Assembly: GCF_014647675.1 (NCBI RefSeq)
Contig: NZ_BMPQ01000024.1
Coordinates: 77,151 to 141,150 of the forward strand
Length of the DNA stretch: 64,000 bases
Direction: 5' to 3'
Source of the DNA: Streptomyces flaveus
GTDB taxonomy: Bacteria > Actinomycetota > Actinomycetes > Streptomycetales > Streptomycetaceae
Made by a program: the position numbers and the translations under genes. Shown piece by piece: positions 46,525-54,262 of the stretch (within the stretch, counting starts at the first letter, position 1; every line of letters begins with the position of its first letter). The notes under the pieces are model-generated. The model did no database searches. It had not been told where the DNA came from and saw nothing but the letters and a program-made list of their open reading frames with translations.

Positions 46525-47586
46525 ATGACGAACTTGACGAGCCCCTCAACCGCCGCCCCGGACACGCGCCCCCTCGGTACCACCGAAGCCGCAGCGCCGT
46601 CCGCGGCGCGGCGCGGCACCGAGTTCGAGGGCACCGTCACCGTGGTGACCCGGCAGACGGTGGCGGAAGGTGTCGTATCGCTGGAGCTCGCGCCGAACTC
46701 CGGCGAAGCCGAGCCGCTGCCGCCCTGGCAGCCTGGAGCGCACATCGACGTCGTCCTGCCCACGGGCGTCACCCGTCAGTACTCGCTGTGCGGCCCGGTG
46801 GATCCGGCGGGGAACACGGCCCGCTGGCGCATCGCGGTACTCCGGGAGCCCGACGGACGCGGCGGCTCGCAGTGGATCCACGACCACGTCGAGGAGGGCG
46901 ACGAACTCCGCGTGCGTGGCCCCCGCAACAACTTCCTCCTGCGGCCCGCCACGAAGTACCTGTTCATCGGCGGCGGCATCGGCATCACCCCCCTGCTCCC
47001 GATGATCGCCGAAGCCGAGGCCGCAGGGGCCGACTGGTCCCTCCTCTACGGCGGCCGAACGCGCGCCTCCATGGCGTTCCTGCCCGAACTGGAAAGCTAC
47101 GGCGACCGCGTGTCCGTACGGCCGCAGGACCAGTACGGACTGCTCGACCTCACCGGCTTCCTCGGCGACCCCGACCCCTCGGCCCTGGTGTACTGCTGCG
47201 GCCCCGCGGGGCTCATCGACGCGGTCGAGGCGTACTGCGCCACCTGGCCGGCCGGGTCCCTGAACGTCGAGCGGTTCGCCGCGGCGGCCGGGCAGCAGCC
47301 CGTCGGTGGCGAGGCCGAGCAGCCGATCGAGGTGGAGTTGCGGGCGTCCGGGATGACGCTGACCGTGCCGCCCGGCCTGCCGGTCCTCAAGGCCGTGGAG
47401 CAGGCGGGCATCCCGGTCCTGTCCTCCTGCGAGGAAGGCATCTGCGGCTCGTGCGAGACCGCCGTCCTGGAGGGCGAGGTCGACCACCGCGACTCGCTGC
47501 TCACCGAGGACGAGCGGGCCGCGAACGACACGATGCTGATCTGCGTCTCCCGCGCGCGGGGCGGGCGCCTCGTCCTGGATCTCTGA
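46525..47586 (+). CDS. Oxygenase reductase component, phthalate/vanillate (VanB) type
   Basis: The 353-residue electron-transfer protein passes NAD(P)H electrons to the Rieske oxygenase encoded next. Order is FMN-binding barrel (about 35-140, RQYSLCGP), NAD domain (FIGGGIGITPLLPM at about 147-160; CCGPAGLI), then C-terminal plant-type [2Fe-2S] ferredoxin with Cys302, 307, 310 and 340. That order defines the phthalate dioxygenase reductase/VanB family. The start is uncertain: ATG 46525 sits only two bases from GAGG, while TTG 46534 has better spacing; both give nearly the same protein. It begins a six-gene operon with short gaps. Confidence 0.88.
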   Translation: MTNLTSPSTAAPDTRPLGTTEAAAPSAARRGTEFEGTVTVVTRQTVAEGVVSLELAPNSGEAEPLPPWQPGAHIDVVLPTGVTRQYSLCGPVDPAGNTARWRIAVLREPDGRGGSQWIHDHVEEGDELRVRGPRNNFLLRPATKYLFIGGGIGITPLLPMIAEAEAAGADWSLLYGGRTRASMAFLPELESYGDRVSVRPQDQYGLLDLTGFLGDPDPSALVYCCGPAGLIDAVEAYCATWPAGSLNVERFAAAAGQQPVGGEAEQPIEVELRASGMTLTVPPGLPVLKAVEQAGIPVLSSCEEGICGSCETAVLEGEVDHRDSLLTEDERAANDTMLICVSRARGGRLVLDL

Positions 47587-47639
47587 CACACGCCTCTGAC
47601 ACACCGTCAACTCGGTGTACCGCCGAAGAAAGGACCGCC

Positions 47640-48686
47640 ATGACACTGACACAGCACGTGCGCAACGGCTGGTACCTGGGAGCCTGGTCCGACGAGATCG
47701 GCCGGACGCTCAAACAGCGCTGGATCGCGGACATCCCGGTCTGCTTCTACCGGCTGCCCGACCAGAGCGTCACCGCCGTCGAGGACCGCTGCCCCCACCG
47801 CAAATACCCTTTGTCCTTGGGTCACTTGGACGACGAGGGCACGCTCCAGTGCGACTACCACGGCTACCGCTTCGACGGGCAGGGCGTGTGCGTCGGGGTC
47901 GCCGAGCAGGCCGACCGGCCCAAGGCGGCGCTGCGCCGGTTCCCTCTGGTCGAGCGGGACGGCGCGATCTGGATCTGGCCCGGTGATCCGAAGCTCGCCG
48001 ACGAGAGCCTCCTGCCCGACACCTCATGGCTGACCGCCCCGGAGTGGACCCATGTGCACGGCGTCGTCCCGCTGAAGGCGCGGCACATGCTGCTCCTGGA
48101 GAACCTGCTCGACCTCACCCACGAGACGTTCCTGCACCCGACGAGCATCGGCAACGCCGCCGTCGCCGCGACCCCGATCGACGTGACCGTGGACGGCGAC
48201 CGGGTCGCCTTCAGCCGCCGCATGGTCGGCATCGAGGCCCCTCCGTTCTACGAGAAGTCCTGCGGGCTGACCTCGCCGGTGGACCGCTGGCAGGACGGCG
48301 ACTTCTACCCGCCGGGCATCTTCGTCCTCAACATCCGCGTCGCGGCCACCGGCACCGAGGAGCCGGAGGGCTTCCACATGAAGGTGCTGTACGGGATGAC
48401 GCCGGGACGCGGCAACGAGACGCACGACTTCTACGCCCTGGGCCGCGACTACCTCATCGACGACCAGGAGCTGACGAAGTTCCAGCACGAGCAGCAGCTC
48501 GCCGTGATGCAGGAGGACGTCGACGCCCTGGAGGCGCAGGAGGTCATGTACGCCACCGACCCGGGCGGCACCGCCGAGTCCAGCATCAGGTCCGACCTCG
48601 CCGCACTCCGCGGACGCCGCGCGGTGACGAAGATGCTCGCCCGCGAACAGCAGAGTGGCGGCACGCGGCCCCGGGCGTCCGTATGA
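47640..48686 (+). CDS. Rieske non-heme iron oxygenase, VanA-like
   Basis: This 348-residue terminal oxygenase has a Rieske [2Fe-2S] cluster held by Cys51-His53 (CPHRKYPLSLGH) and Cys71-His74 (CDYHGYRF). The mononuclear iron site is in NLLDLTHETFLH (His161, His166) with a later Asp near QEDVDALEAQE. Its alpha-only size and the adjacent VanB-type reductase resemble vanillate O-demethylase (VanAB), which turns vanillate into protocatechuate and formaldehyde. Related enzymes demethylate or hydroxylate other aromatics, so the substrate is inferred. It precedes the LigAB ring-cleavage genes, which act on protocatechuate-like diols. Stop overlaps the next start (ATGA). Confidence 0.85.
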   Translation: MTLTQHVRNGWYLGAWSDEIGRTLKQRWIADIPVCFYRLPDQSVTAVEDRCPHRKYPLSLGHLDDEGTLQCDYHGYRFDGQGVCVGVAEQADRPKAALRRFPLVERDGAIWIWPGDPKLADESLLPDTSWLTAPEWTHVHGVVPLKARHMLLLENLLDLTHETFLHPTSIGNAAVAATPIDVTVDGDRVAFSRRMVGIEAPPFYEKSCGLTSPVDRWQDGDFYPPGIFVLNIRVAATGTEEPEGFHMKVLYGMTPGRGNETHDFYALGRDYLIDDQELTKFQHEQQLAVMQEDVDALEAQEVMYATDPGGTAESSIRSDLAALRGRRAVTKMLAREQQSGGTRPRASV

Positions 48687-49399
48687 GCGGCCGCCACGTC
48701 TTCGTACTGCTCCACGGAGCCTGGCACGGCGGCTGGGTGTGGCAGCGCGTGGCCCCGGCGCTGCGCGCGGCCGGGCACGAGGTGCACACTCCCACGCTGA
48801 CCGGGGTGAGCGACCGCGCCCATCTGCTCAGCCCGCAGGTCGGGCTGACCACGCACATCGAGGACATCGTGGCGCTGATCAAGGCCCACGACGCACGGGA
48901 CGTCGTACTGGTCGGGCACAGTTACGCCGGCCAGGTCGTCACCGGGGTCGCGGACCGGATCCCGGACCGGCTGGCGCGGCGGGTCCACCTCGACGCCTTC
49001 GTCGGCGCCGACGGTGAGGCGGCGATCGATCTGCTGCCCGCTCAAGTCGCCGGGCACTACCGGGAGTCCGTGGCCGGACCCGGCTTCGGCTGGCTCATCC
49101 CGGTGCGCTCGCTGAGCGTGCTCGGCGTCGAGGAGCAGACGGACCTCGACTGGCTCGGCCCCCGGCTGACCCCGCACCCATGGCTGACCTACACCGAGCC
49201 GCTGCGTCTGACCGGTAAGGCGGACCAGGTCCCCGGCGTCTTCGTCGAATGCACCGACTGGATGCGGGTGTTCACCCCGCACGCCGAGCGGGCCGCCGCC
49301 CGCGGCTGGCCGGTCCACGAGATCGCCACCGGCCATGAGGCCATGGTCACGGCTCCCGGTGAACTGGCCGAACTGCTGTTGGAGATCGCGGCAGCCTGA
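48683..49399 (+). CDS. Alpha/beta hydrolase
   Basis: The 238-residue serine hydrolase has an oxyanion HGAWHGGWVW motif, nucleophile Ser80 in VLVGHSYAG and catalytic His in EIATGHEAMV near 220. It belongs to the AB_hydrolase_6/salicylate-esterase-like group. Embedded between the oxygenase and dioxygenase genes, coupled by ATGA, it probably hydrolyses an ester, lactone or ring-cleavage product. Which one cannot be said. Confidence 0.8.
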   Translation: MSGRHVFVLLHGAWHGGWVWQRVAPALRAAGHEVHTPTLTGVSDRAHLLSPQVGLTTHIEDIVALIKAHDARDVVLVGHSYAGQVVTGVADRIPDRLARRVHLDAFVGADGEAAIDLLPAQVAGHYRESVAGPGFGWLIPVRSLSVLGVEEQTDLDWLGPRLTPHPWLTYTEPLRLTGKADQVPGVFVECTDWMRVFTPHAERAAARGWPVHEIATGHEAMVTAPGELAELLLEIAAA

Positions 49400-49434
49400 C
49401 CCGATCCGTGACCCGATCCGTGAAGGGACGCCCC

Positions 49435-49716
49435 ATGGAATTCCTCGTACGCACCGAGAACACCCTGCCCCCGGACACCCCCGACGACGTACGCGAGGCC
49501 CTGCGCAAGGGCGAGCGCGAACGGGCCATGCAGCTCAGGGAGGCCGGCATCCTCAAGCGGCTGTGGCGGGTTCCGGGCCGCAACGCCACGATCGGCCTGT
49601 ACGAGGCGGCCGACCCGGCTCAGCTGCACGACGCGCTCGCCTCCCTGCCGATGTGGAAGTGGATGGACATCACCGTCGAGGCACTCGCCACCCATCCGCA
49701 GGAGAAGGCGCCTTGA
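49435..49716 (+). CDS. Muconolactone isomerase-like protein
   Basis: The 93-residue ferredoxin-like-fold protein belongs to the muconolactone isomerase (CatC) family, with the typical EFLVRTE start, GILKRLWRVPGR core and LPMWKWMDITVEAL end. In ortho-cleavage pathways this family moves the lactone double bond. Here it stands beside extradiol (LigAB) genes, so it may isomerise another lactone or enol. Upstream is a 12-bp tandem repeat (TGACCCGATCCG twice). Spaced 35 bp after the hydrolase. Confidence 0.75.
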   Translation: MEFLVRTENTLPPDTPDDVREALRKGERERAMQLREAGILKRLWRVPGRNATIGLYEAADPAQLHDALASLPMWKWMDITVEALATHPQEKAP

Positions 49717-49744
49717 CCGGCAACGACACGGGAGAGGAAACGGG

Positions 49745-50101
49745 ATGTCCAGCAGCACACCCCAGGTCCCCGGCACCTACGTCTTCGACGCCGCGGAGAA
49801 CCGCCGCGGCCGAGCACTGAACCGGCTCTGCGGGTCCCTCAAGGAAGCCGAGAACCGGGAGAGGTTCAAAGCCGACGAGGCCTCGTACTGCGAGGCGTAC
49901 GGGCTCACGGTCGCGCAGCGGGACGCCGTCCTCACGCGGGACTGGAACCGGATGATGGAGCTGGGCGGCTCCATCTTCTACGTCTTCAAGCTCGCCATGG
50001 TCGACCAGAAATCCATGCAGTACCTCGGCGGGGTGTTCACCGGCATGACCACCGAGGAGTTCGCGGAGGCGCTGAAAGCGGGAGGGCGGAACTTTGGCTG
50101 A
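49745..50101 (+). CDS. Extradiol dioxygenase alpha subunit, LigA type
   Basis: The 118-residue helical small subunit belongs to the protocatechuate 4,5-dioxygenase family (LigA fold). It has the conserved block RFKADEASYCEAYGLT and a later LTRDWNRMMELGGSIFYVFKLA, written here in part. It closes the active site of the LigB subunit. Its stop overlaps the LigB start by 8 nt, so they are made together. LigAB cleaves protocatechuate next to its diol to 4-carboxy-2-hydroxymuconate semialdehyde. Streptomyces more usually use protocatechuate 3,4-dioxygenase, so the presence is notable. Confidence 0.85.
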   Translation: MSSSTPQVPGTYVFDAAENRRGRALNRLCGSLKEAENRERFKADEASYCEAYGLTVAQRDAVLTRDWNRMMELGGSIFYVFKLAMVDQKSMQYLGGVFTGMTTEEFAEALKAGGRNFG

Positions 50102-50942
50102 GGTGATCTGGGGTCTGGCCACCTCGCACGTGCCGTCGATCGGTGCGGCCATGGACCACGGGAAGACCGAAGACCCGTACTGGAAGCCGCTGTTCGACGG
50201 CTACGCACCGGCGCGGAAGTGGATGGCCGAGCACACCCCCGATGTCGCGATCGTCATCTACAACGACCATGCCAACGCCCTCGACATGAGTGTCACCCCG
50301 ACCTTCGCGCTCGGGACGGCGGAGTCGTACCGAGTGGCCGACGAGGGATGGGGCAGCCGCCCCGTGCCGGCGGTCATCGGCGCGCCCGAGTTCTCCGACC
50401 ATCTCGTCGAGAGCCTGATCGACAGCTCCTTCGACCTGACCGTCTATCAGGAACTCGATGTCGACCACGGCCTGACCGTTCCGCTGTCGGTGTACTGCCC
50501 GGACCCCGGCGAACGCTGGCCGTGCGCGGTGGTGCCCCTCCTGGTGAACGTCATCCAGTACCCGCAGCCCACCGCCGCGCGCTGCCTGGCCCTCGGTCGC
50601 GCGCTCGGCGAGGCGATCCGGTCCTTCCCCGAGGACCTCAGGGTGGCGGTCTTCGGTACCGGCGGCATGTCCCACCAACTCGCGGGCGCCCGCGCGGGGT
50701 TGATCAACCAGGACTTCGACCGGATGTACCTCGACGCGATCGAGCACGACCCCGACAAGCTGGCCGTACTGACGCGCGAGGAGTACATCCGCGAGGCCGG
50801 CTCCGAGGGCATCGAGATGATCATGTGGCTGATCATGCGCGGCGCGCTCGGGCCCCGGATCCGACGCGTGCACGAGACGTACCACGTGCCCGCGTCGAAC
50901 ACGGCGGCCGGAATGGTCCTGTTCGAGAATCTGAGCCGGTGA
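50094..50942 (+). CDS. Extradiol dioxygenase beta (catalytic) subunit, LigB type
   Basis: The 282-residue non-heme Fe(II) subunit is of class III extradiol dioxygenases. Iron-binding His12 (TSHVPSIG) and His59 (YNDHAN) are visible, with a likely acidic ligand in EAGSEGIEM near 240 and a His-containing FGTGGMSHQL block as in LigB. TTG at 50094 is chosen, with GGAGGG seven bases upstream and an 8-nt overlap with the alpha subunit. It is the last gene of the operon, 7 bp from the convergent F420 gene. Substrate may be protocatechuate, gallate or a methoxylated analogue. The later genes for semialdehyde oxidation and pyrone hydrolysis are not in this window. Confidence 0.88.
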   Translation: MAEVIWGLATSHVPSIGAAMDHGKTEDPYWKPLFDGYAPARKWMAEHTPDVAIVIYNDHANALDMSVTPTFALGTAESYRVADEGWGSRPVPAVIGAPEFSDHLVESLIDSSFDLTVYQELDVDHGLTVPLSVYCPDPGERWPCAVVPLLVNVIQYPQPTAARCLALGRALGEAIRSFPEDLRVAVFGTGGMSHQLAGARAGLINQDFDRMYLDAIEHDPDKLAVLTREEYIREAGSEGIEMIMWLIMRGALGPRIRRVHETYHVPASNTAAGMVLFENLSR

Positions 50943-50949
50943 CGTGCCG

Positions 50950-51825
50950 TCAGCCCAGCTCGGCCACCGCCCGTGCCGCCGGGGCGGCATGCCGCTCGAT
51001 CCACTGGGCCGGGGCGTCCTCCGGCGGCGCGACAATGGCCTCGTCGATGCCCAGAGCGGCGTAGCCGGCCATGGCCTCGGGGAAGCCGTCGAGCACGCCG
51101 CTGGGGTCGATGTAGAGGACGGTTTTGCGGATGGCCGCGTAGTCACGGCCGACGTCCTCGCAGTGATCGCGCAGCACGTTCAGCTTGTGCCCGACCTCCG
51201 CCGGGCTGGAGCCGAAGAGGTTGCAGGCGTCCGCGTACTGGGCGACGAGCCGCAGGGTCTTCTTCTCCCCACCGCCACCGATCATGATCTCCGGGTGCGG
51301 GGTGCTCACCGGCGCCGGTACGTTGAGCGTTTCGGCCAGCTGGTAGTGCTTGCCCTCGAAGGGGCCGTTGTTCTGCGGGTCCCACATCTGCCGGCAGATG
51401 CGCAGGGTCTCCTCCAGCCGCTCGAAGCGCTCGGCGACTGGAGGGAACGGGACGCCCAGGGCCGTGTGTTCGCGCTCGTACCAGGCGGCGCCGGCACCGA
51501 GGAAGGCCCGGCCGCCGGAGAGTACGTCGAGAGAGGTGACGATCTTGGCCAGCAGGCCGGGGTGACGGTACGTCACTCCCGTGACGAGCAGGCCCAGTTG
51601 TGTCGTGGAGGTGTGCGCCGCGAGGTAGCCGAGGGTGGTGTAGCCCTCCAGCATGGGCTCCGTCGCGGTGAGCCCGTATGCCTCCATCTGGAAGTAGTGG
51701 TCCATGACGGAGAGTCGGCTGACGCCTGCCGCCTCCGCCGCAGCGCCCACCGTGGCCAGCTCGGGGCCGAGGGCGGCTGGGCCGTCGGTGTGGTTGAAGC
51801 GGGTGATGTGTACGCCCAGTCGCAT
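50950..51825 (-). CDS. LLM-class F420-dependent oxidoreductase
   Basis: The 291-residue TIM-barrel protein belongs to the luciferase-like monooxygenase class that typically uses F420 in actinobacteria. It shows the conserved start LGVHITRF, the GLLVTGVTYRHPGLLAKIVTSLDVLSGGR block (partly quoted) and GAGAAWYEREH. A GGGGEKKTLRLVAQYADACN region binds the cofactor. It lies 12 bp after the TetR stop on the same strand, so regulator and enzyme form an operon divergent from the SDR gene. Substrate unknown. Confidence 0.85.
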   Translation of the reverse strand: MRLGVHITRFNHTDGPAALGPELATVGAAAEAAGVSRLSVMDHYFQMEAYGLTATEPMLEGYTTLGYLAAHTSTTQLGLLVTGVTYRHPGLLAKIVTSLDVLSGGRAFLGAGAAWYEREHTALGVPFPPVAERFERLEETLRICRQMWDPQNNGPFEGKHYQLAETLNVPAPVSTPHPEIMIGGGGEKKTLRLVAQYADACNLFGSSPAEVGHKLNVLRDHCEDVGRDYAAIRKTVLYIDPSGVLDGFPEAMAGYAALGIDEAIVAPPEDAPAQWIERHAAPAARAVAELG

Positions 51826-51837
51826 GGGGTCTCCAAT

Positions 51838-52410
51838 TCAGCCGGCGCGGTACCGAAGCCCGTCGAGGAGCAGATCGAGCATGCGGCCCGCACGGTCGCG
51901 TTGTCCTTCGTCACTGGTGATCAGGAGGATGCCGCCGAGGGCGAATCCGACGTCCAGAGGATCGATGTCCGAGCGCAGAGCGCCCGCCTTGGCCCCGGCG
52001 TCCAGCAGCGTGCTGATGGCCGTGCTGAGCCGGTCGAGACTCTCGGCGAACGGATCGGCGCCGGAGGCGATGACGGCCTTCAACGCCTCCGCCATGCCCT
52101 CCTTGGTGGTCAGGTAGTCGATGAACCGGTCCATCCACAGCCGCATCGCCTGGTCGGGCGGGAACTGGTCGAGCAACTCCGTGGCGCTGTCGCAGACCCG
52201 GGCGAGCTCGTTGCGGTAGGCGGCCTCCACCAGCGCCTCACGGGTGGGGAAGTGCCGGTAAAGGGTCCCGATACCCACACCGGCGTCCCTGGCGATGGCC
52301 TCGAGCGAGGCGTCGAGGCCCCGTTCGGAGAAGGCCCGCACAGCTGCGTCGAGCAGACGCTCCCGGTTGCGCCGCGCGTCGGCACGCATTCCGCGTGTGT
52401 TGCCGGTCAC
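51838..52410 (-). CDS. TetR-family repressor
   Basis: The 190-residue repressor has a helix-turn-helix at about 12-60 (LDAAVRAFSERGLDASLEAIARDAGVGIGTLYRHFP in part) and an all-helical ligand domain. GTG start 52410 with AAGGA upstream is preferred; upstream codons in frame lie in the divergent SDR promoter. Two copies of CGGAGG-CT-CCTCC lie 24-71 bp upstream and are its likely operators. It controls its own operon with the F420 enzyme and the divergent SDR. Ligand unknown. Confidence 0.88.
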   Translation of the reverse strand: MTGNTRGMRADARRNRERLLDAAVRAFSERGLDASLEAIARDAGVGIGTLYRHFPTREALVEAAYRNELARVCDSATELLDQFPPDQAMRLWMDRFIDYLTTKEGMAEALKAVIASGADPFAESLDRLSTAISTLLDAGAKAGALRSDIDPLDVGFALGGILLITSDEGQRDRAGRMLDLLLDGLRYRAG

Positions 52411-52433
52411 AGCAATCCTTCCTCCTGGACAAG

Positions 52434-52481
52434 CGGAGGCTCCTCCATTTAAGGTTTCAATCAAATCCGGAGGCTCCTCCG
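52434..52481. promoter_or_regulatory. Paired TetR-type operators
   Basis: CGGAGGCTCCTCCA (52434-52447) and CGGAGGCTCCTCCG (52468-52481) are 6-2-6 palindromes with centres 34 bp apart. Both sit between the divergent TetR and SDR genes, where binding would block both directions. Confidence 0.75.
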
Positions 52482-52555
52482 TTTTGAGCGTAGCAAACCA
52501 GGAGCACTTGTCTGACCCCGCTTCTGATCCACCCCTGTTTCCACGAAGGATTTCC

Positions 52556-53371
52556 ATGTCCAAGATCTGGTTCGTCACCGGTTCGTCCCGCGGCCTGGGC
52601 CGCTCGTTCGTCGAGGCGGCACTGGAGCGCGGCGACAAGGTCGCGGCGACCGCACGGAACACCGAGTCCCTGACGGACCTCGCGATCACCTACGGCGACC
52701 AGCTGCTCGCGCTGGCGCTGGACGTCACAGACAAGGCCGCCGCGTTCGACGCGGTCAAGCAGGCCCACGCGCACTTCGGGGGCCTGGACGTCGTCGTCAA
52801 CAACGCCGGTTACGGCCACTTCGGCATGGTCGAGGAACTGACCGAGGCCGAGGCGCGCGATCAGATGGAGGCCAACTTCTTCGGCGTGCTCTGGGTCACC
52901 CAGGCCGCCCTGCCCCTGCTGCGCGCCCAGGGCGGTGGCCACATCGTGCAGGTCAGCTCGGTCGGTGGCGTCCTCGCCATCCCCAGCCTCGGTGTCTACG
53001 CCGCCTCCAAGTGGGCCGTCGAGGGGCTGTCCGAGGCGCTGGCCGGAGAGGTCGCCGGGCAGAACATCAAGGTCACCTTGGTCGAGCCGGGTCCGTACCC
53101 CACCGACTGGCCCGGCGCCTCCGCGGCCCGGTCCGAGCCCAACCCGGTCTACGACGGGGTCCGCCAGGCCCTGACCGAGGGCCTGGACCTGTCCGACCTG
53201 GGCGACCCCAAGGCCGTCGGCCCGGCACTACTGAAGATCGTGGATGCCGAGAACCCGCCGCTGCGGGTGTTCTTCGGCCGGCCGCCGATCCAGATGACCA
53301 AGGACCACTACGCGCAGAAGCTGGCCACCTGGGCCGAGTGGGAGCACATCTCGCTCGCCGCCCACGGCTGA
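52556..53371 (+). CDS. Short-chain dehydrogenase/reductase
   Basis: The 271-residue classical SDR has the cofactor motif TGSSRGLG (9-16), NNAG (82-85), the catalytic Ser in VSSVGG and Tyr148/Lys152 in YAASK. Arg13 and the following ATARN stretch favour NADP(H). The C-terminal 60 residues (PPIQMTKDHYAQKLATWAEWE) match the SDR group often found next to TetR regulators. It is divergent from TetR and probably induced by the TetR ligand. The product could be a detoxified carbonyl compound. Confidence 0.88.
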   Translation: MSKIWFVTGSSRGLGRSFVEAALERGDKVAATARNTESLTDLAITYGDQLLALALDVTDKAAAFDAVKQAHAHFGGLDVVVNNAGYGHFGMVEELTEAEARDQMEANFFGVLWVTQAALPLLRAQGGGHIVQVSSVGGVLAIPSLGVYAASKWAVEGLSEALAGEVAGQNIKVTLVEPGPYPTDWPGASAARSEPNPVYDGVRQALTEGLDLSDLGDPKAVGPALLKIVDAENPPLRVFFGRPPIQMTKDHYAQKLATWAEWEHISLAAHG

Positions 53372-53486
53372 GCCGCACCCTCAAGACCCCGACCCCTCCC
53401 CCTCGTACGCCGGACAGCTACGGCTACCCATAAACAAATACTTGAAAGTTCAGTTGAAATCCTCAAACAAAAGCTAGGAGAACACC
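53372..53486 (+). promoter_or_regulatory. AT-rich promoter region of the YceI gene
   Basis: An unusually AT-rich stretch (53430-53475) contains two TTGAAA hexamers in ACTTGAAAGTTCAGTTGAAA. The ribosome site TAGGAG lies six bases ahead of ATG 53487. The near-palindromic ACTTGAAAGTTCAGT could be an operator. Confidence 0.4.
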
Positions 53487-54212
53487 ATGGCAGGCAGCAT
53501 CCGCAGGCACTGGAAGCGCTGGCTGATCGCGGGCGTGGCTGTCGTCGCCGTACTGGGCATCGGAGGCCCGTACGTCTACATCAACTACATCGCGGACGAG
53601 CCACCGGCCGCGCTCTCGCTCGACAGTTCCCCACCGGGGTCGGAAGCGTCCCCCGACGGATCCTCCGGGTCCGGAGAGCAGGCGAGGGACGGCGTCGAGG
53701 GCTCATGGCGGGTGAGCAGCGGATCGCAGGCCGGTTACCGCGTCGACGAGGTCCTCTTCGGCCAGAACGTCACCGCCGTGGGCCGCACCGAAGAGGTCAC
53801 CGGAGACCTGGAGATCGAGGGCACCCGCGCCACCAGCGGCACCATCACCGTCGACCTGGCCTCGGTGGCGAGCGACTCCGACGAGCGTGACGCCCAGTTC
53901 CGCGGCCGGATCATGAACACCGAGCAGTTCCCGGAGGCCACCTTCGAGCTCACCGAACCCGCTGACTTCGGCTCGGCCCCGGACGTCGGCGAACAGGTCA
54001 CCGCCGAGGCCACGGGTGAGCTGACCATCCACGGCGAGACCAACCCCGTCACCTTCGAGCTCACCGCCCAGCGCACCGCCGACGGCTTCCGCACCAACGG
54101 CTCCATCCCCCTCACCTTCGCCGACTACGGCGTCGACGCACCGAACTTCGGCGGGATCACGGTCGAGGACGAGGGAACCGTCGAGTTCCTCCTCGCCTTC
54201 ACGCCCGCCTGA
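53487..54212 (+). CDS. Membrane-anchored YceI-family lipid-binding protein
   Basis: The 241-residue protein has one N-terminal membrane helix (about 12-34), a Ser/Gly/Pro linker and an extracellular YceI lipocalin-like barrel (about 72-241). The barrel starts WRVSSGSQAGYRV and includes DAQFRGRIMNTEQFPEATFEL in part, and DYGVDAPNFGGITVEDEGTVEF-type strands. YceI proteins bind isoprenoid or amide lipids and often respond to stress. It follows the SDR and precedes the SnoaL protein on the same strand. Confidence 0.85.
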   Translation: MAGSIRRHWKRWLIAGVAVVAVLGIGGPYVYINYIADEPPAALSLDSSPPGSEASPDGSSGSGEQARDGVEGSWRVSSGSQAGYRVDEVLFGQNVTAVGRTEEVTGDLEIEGTRATSGTITVDLASVASDSDERDAQFRGRIMNTEQFPEATFELTEPADFGSAPDVGEQVTAEATGELTIHGETNPVTFELTAQRTADGFRTNGSIPLTFADYGVDAPNFGGITVEDEGTVEFLLAFTPA

Positions 54213-54262
54213 TCCCCATCCCTTCGTCTTCGTTTCCCCGCACAGCATTGGAGAACACCGTC

